A DNA stretch of 6,747 nucleotides from assembly GCA_036382515.1 (NCBI GenBank), contig DASVHQ010000344.1, positions 1 to 6,747 of the forward strand, in the 5' to 3' direction. Both the position numbers and the translations under genes were made by a program. The notes under the pieces are model-generated. The model had not been told where the DNA came from. It did no database searches and worked only from the letters and a program-made list of their open reading frames with translations. Position 1 is the first letter of the stretch; each line of letters opens with the position of its first letter. The DNA comes from JADGRF01 sp036382515 (GTDB lineage: Bacteria > Myxococcota_A > Polyangia > Polyangiales > JAFGIB01). Positions 5,482-6,747 of the stretch are shown piece by piece.

Positions 5482-6653
5482 GCGACGTGCCCCAACACAT
5501 AGTCTTCTTGCCCTCGTGGTACCCGGCACCGGACAGGCCGGGCAGCGGCGTGTTCTTCCGCGAGCAAGCGCAAGCCATGGCGGCAGCCGGGCATCGTGTC
5601 GGGGTGATCGCGCCGCTGCTGACCGGCTTGCGGACGCTGCGTCGGCTGTGGGCGGTCCGGTCTTCTACGAACTCGCCCGCGACCACGCTGCTGGTCGAGC
5701 ACGTGGCAGCGGCACCCGCGCTCGTACCCAAGTGGCATGCCGGGCGCGTGCACGCGATGACGCGCGTCGGCCACCGACTCTTCGCCGACTACTGCGGCCG
5801 GTACGGAATGCCCGACGTTCTGCACGTACAGAGCGCGGTGTTCACCGGGCAGCTCGGGGGCGAGCTTGCCGACCGCCACCGCTTGCCGCTGGTCGTGACC
5901 GAGCACTCGACGTTGTTGCTGCACCGCCCGATCGCTCCGCGAGTGCGTGCGTTCTTGGCGCAGAGCTACGCGCGTGCCGATGTCGCCGTCGCGGTGAGCA
6001 ACTCGTTGCAGGCGGCGCTCGCCGCTGATTTTCCTCGCGCCGACGGGTTTCGCGTCGTCCCCAACCTCGTCGTCGAGCGCTTCTTCTCGACCCCGTTGGC
6101 GCGCGACGTCGAGGGAGAGCAGGTGTTCCTCGCTGTCGGCGCGCTCGACCACCGCAAAGGCTTCGACCTGCTGCTCGACGCGGTCGCCCGCTTGCCCGCT
6201 CGCGTTCACTTGCGGATCGTGGGCGAAGGGCCGCTGCGCCTGCGCCTGCAGCTGCGAGCAGCGGCGCTGCGGCTCGGGGAGCGCGTGCGCTTCTTGGGCT
6301 CGCTCGACCGTGCGCAGGTCGCCGCGGAGATGTCGGCGGCGCAGGCTTTCGTCTCCGCGAGCCGCAGCGAGACCTTCGGCGTCGTGCTCGCCGAGGCACT
6401 GGCCTGCGGCTTGCCGGTCGTCGCGACCGCGAGCGGTGGTCCGCAGGACATCGTGACCGCAGCGGACGGCGTGCTCGTGCCTGTGGGAGACGTCACCGCG
6501 CTCTCGAAGGCGATGGAGGCCATGCTGCACGACTCGCGCAACTACGATCGCGCTGCCCTGCGCGAGCGCTGTCGAGCGCGCTACAGCGCACAGGTCGTCG
6601 CGGCGCAGCTGGACGGCGTGCACGCGCTGGCCGCGCAGCGGCGACGTCCATGA
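5478..6653 (+). CDS. Glycosyltransferase family 4 (GT-B fold)
   Basis: This 391-residue GT4 enzyme transfers a sugar, of unknown type, from a nucleotide-sugar donor onto a cell-surface glycan precursor. The N-terminal strand and loop are IVFLPSWYPAPDRPGSGVFF (8-27), a form common in capsule and exopolysaccharide enzymes. VVTEHSTLLLHRP (139-151) and VAVSNSLQAAL (171-181) belong to the acceptor domain. The donor domain starts near 214 with FLAVGALDHRKGFDLLLDA (217-235), containing the phosphate-binding R-K pair (226-227). RIVGEGPL (246-253) and the EX7E motif ETFGVVLAE (298-306), followed by ALACGLPVVAT, are all intact. The ATG at 5478 overlaps the TGA ending the upstream remnant frame. No clear Shine-Dalgarno site is present, so expression may once have relied on translational coupling. 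There is no signal peptide. Confidence 0.96.
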   Translation: MSDVPQHIVFLPSWYPAPDRPGSGVFFREQAQAMAAAGHRVGVIAPLLTGLRTLRRLWAVRSSTNSPATTLLVEHVAAAPALVPKWHAGRVHAMTRVGHRLFADYCGRYGMPDVLHVQSAVFTGQLGGELADRHRLPLVVTEHSTLLLHRPIAPRVRAFLAQSYARADVAVAVSNSLQAALAADFPRADGFRVVPNLVVERFFSTPLARDVEGEQVFLAVGALDHRKGFDLLLDAVARLPARVHLRIVGEGPLRLRLQLRAAALRLGERVRFLGSLDRAQVAAEMSAAQAFVSASRSETFGVVLAEALACGLPVVATASGGPQDIVTAADGVLVPVGDVTALSKAMEAMLHDSRNYDRAALRERCRARYSAQVVAAQLDGVHALAAQRRRP

Positions 6654-6678
6654 CAACGCGGCGCGGCGACGCTACCCT
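6650..6678 (+). promoter_or_regulatory. Candidate sigma-70-type promoter
   Basis: ATGACA (6650-6655, five of six matches to TTGACA) and TACCCT (6673-6678, keeping the conserved T, A and final T of the -10 box) are separated by exactly 17 bases. The -35 overlaps the stop codon of the glycosyltransferase. The pair lies just ahead of a good ribosome-binding site at 6692 and a possible new gene at 6703. Confidence 0.4.
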
Positions 6679-6691
6679 AGCGTGCGTTCGT

Positions 6692-6747
6692 GGAGGTCCG
6701 GCTTGGCGCACTGGAAAACGCTGCTCAACGACACTCCAATACTCGGC
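6692..6747 (+). CDS. Start of an unidentified gene, cut by window edge
   Basis: A perfect GGAGG at 6692-6696 lies six bases before TTG at 6703, from which 15 codons stay open to the window end and encode (M)AHWKTLLNDTPILG. The CDS proper begins at 6703; the span given here includes its ribosome-binding site. The Shine-Dalgarno site is the best on the plus strand of this window, and a candidate promoter stands just upstream, so a separate transcription unit may begin here. GTG at 6690 in another frame is an alternative but would start ahead of the Shine-Dalgarno site. Too little is present to assign a family. Confidence 0.5.

Noticed and set aside
5424..6656. Minus-strand open frame of 410 codons opposite the last glycosyltransferase
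   Set aside because: It is an antisense shadow, rich in His/Arg/Gln, with no recognisable domain.
1..6747. CRISPR arrays, tRNA or rRNA genes, insertion-sequence ends
   Set aside because: I found no regularly spaced direct repeats, no cloverleaf or rRNA-like stretch, no transposase motifs and no terminal inverted repeats by reading both strands.

Overview
This is GC-rich bacterial DNA, roughly two-thirds G+C by eye, with a strong G/C preference at third codon positions. It looks like one section of a surface-polysaccharide locus (capsule, O-antigen or exopolysaccharide). The intact genes are all GT-B glycosyltransferases or class I SAM-dependent methyltransferases. The codon use, weak or absent Shine-Dalgarno sites on several genes, and loose gene packing would fit a Myxococcota-type or similar high-GC genome. 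No gene here fixes the taxonomy, so that is only an inference.

Layout. The left part reads on the minus strand. In transcription order it holds a shrunken methyltransferase remnant (2309 to 2064), an intact family 4 glycosyltransferase (2014 to 812), a 420-base gap with no convincing intact gene (811 to 392), and a methyltransferase that runs off the left edge (391 to 1). The right part reads on the plus strand. It holds a complete methyltransferase (2433-3239), a family 4 glycosyltransferase (3426-4604), a damaged 870-base stretch, another family 4 glycosyltransferase (5478-6653), and the first 15 codons of an unidentified gene (from 6703). The two arms diverge from a 123-base gap at 2310-2432.

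How the genes would work together. The three glycosyltransferases would each add a sugar from an activated donor to a growing lipid-linked or surface glycan on the cytoplasmic face of the membrane. The methyltransferases could decorate the glycan or its sugars. No flippase, polymerase, chain-length regulator or nucleotide-sugar enzyme is in the window, so pathway and product cannot be named.

The most notable content lies between the intact genes. At 4686-5000 the minus strand encodes the N-terminal strand and loop of a family 4 glycosyltransferase. At 5165-5481 the plus strand encodes a frame-shifted C-terminal piece of one. The two pieces lie head to head, as an inversion inside one former gene would leave them. 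The C-terminal piece ends in an ATGA overlap with the next intact glycosyltransferase, a relic of operon structure. With the methyltransferase remnant at 2064-2309, this suggests a locus in active turnover. I see no evidence of a wholly new system.
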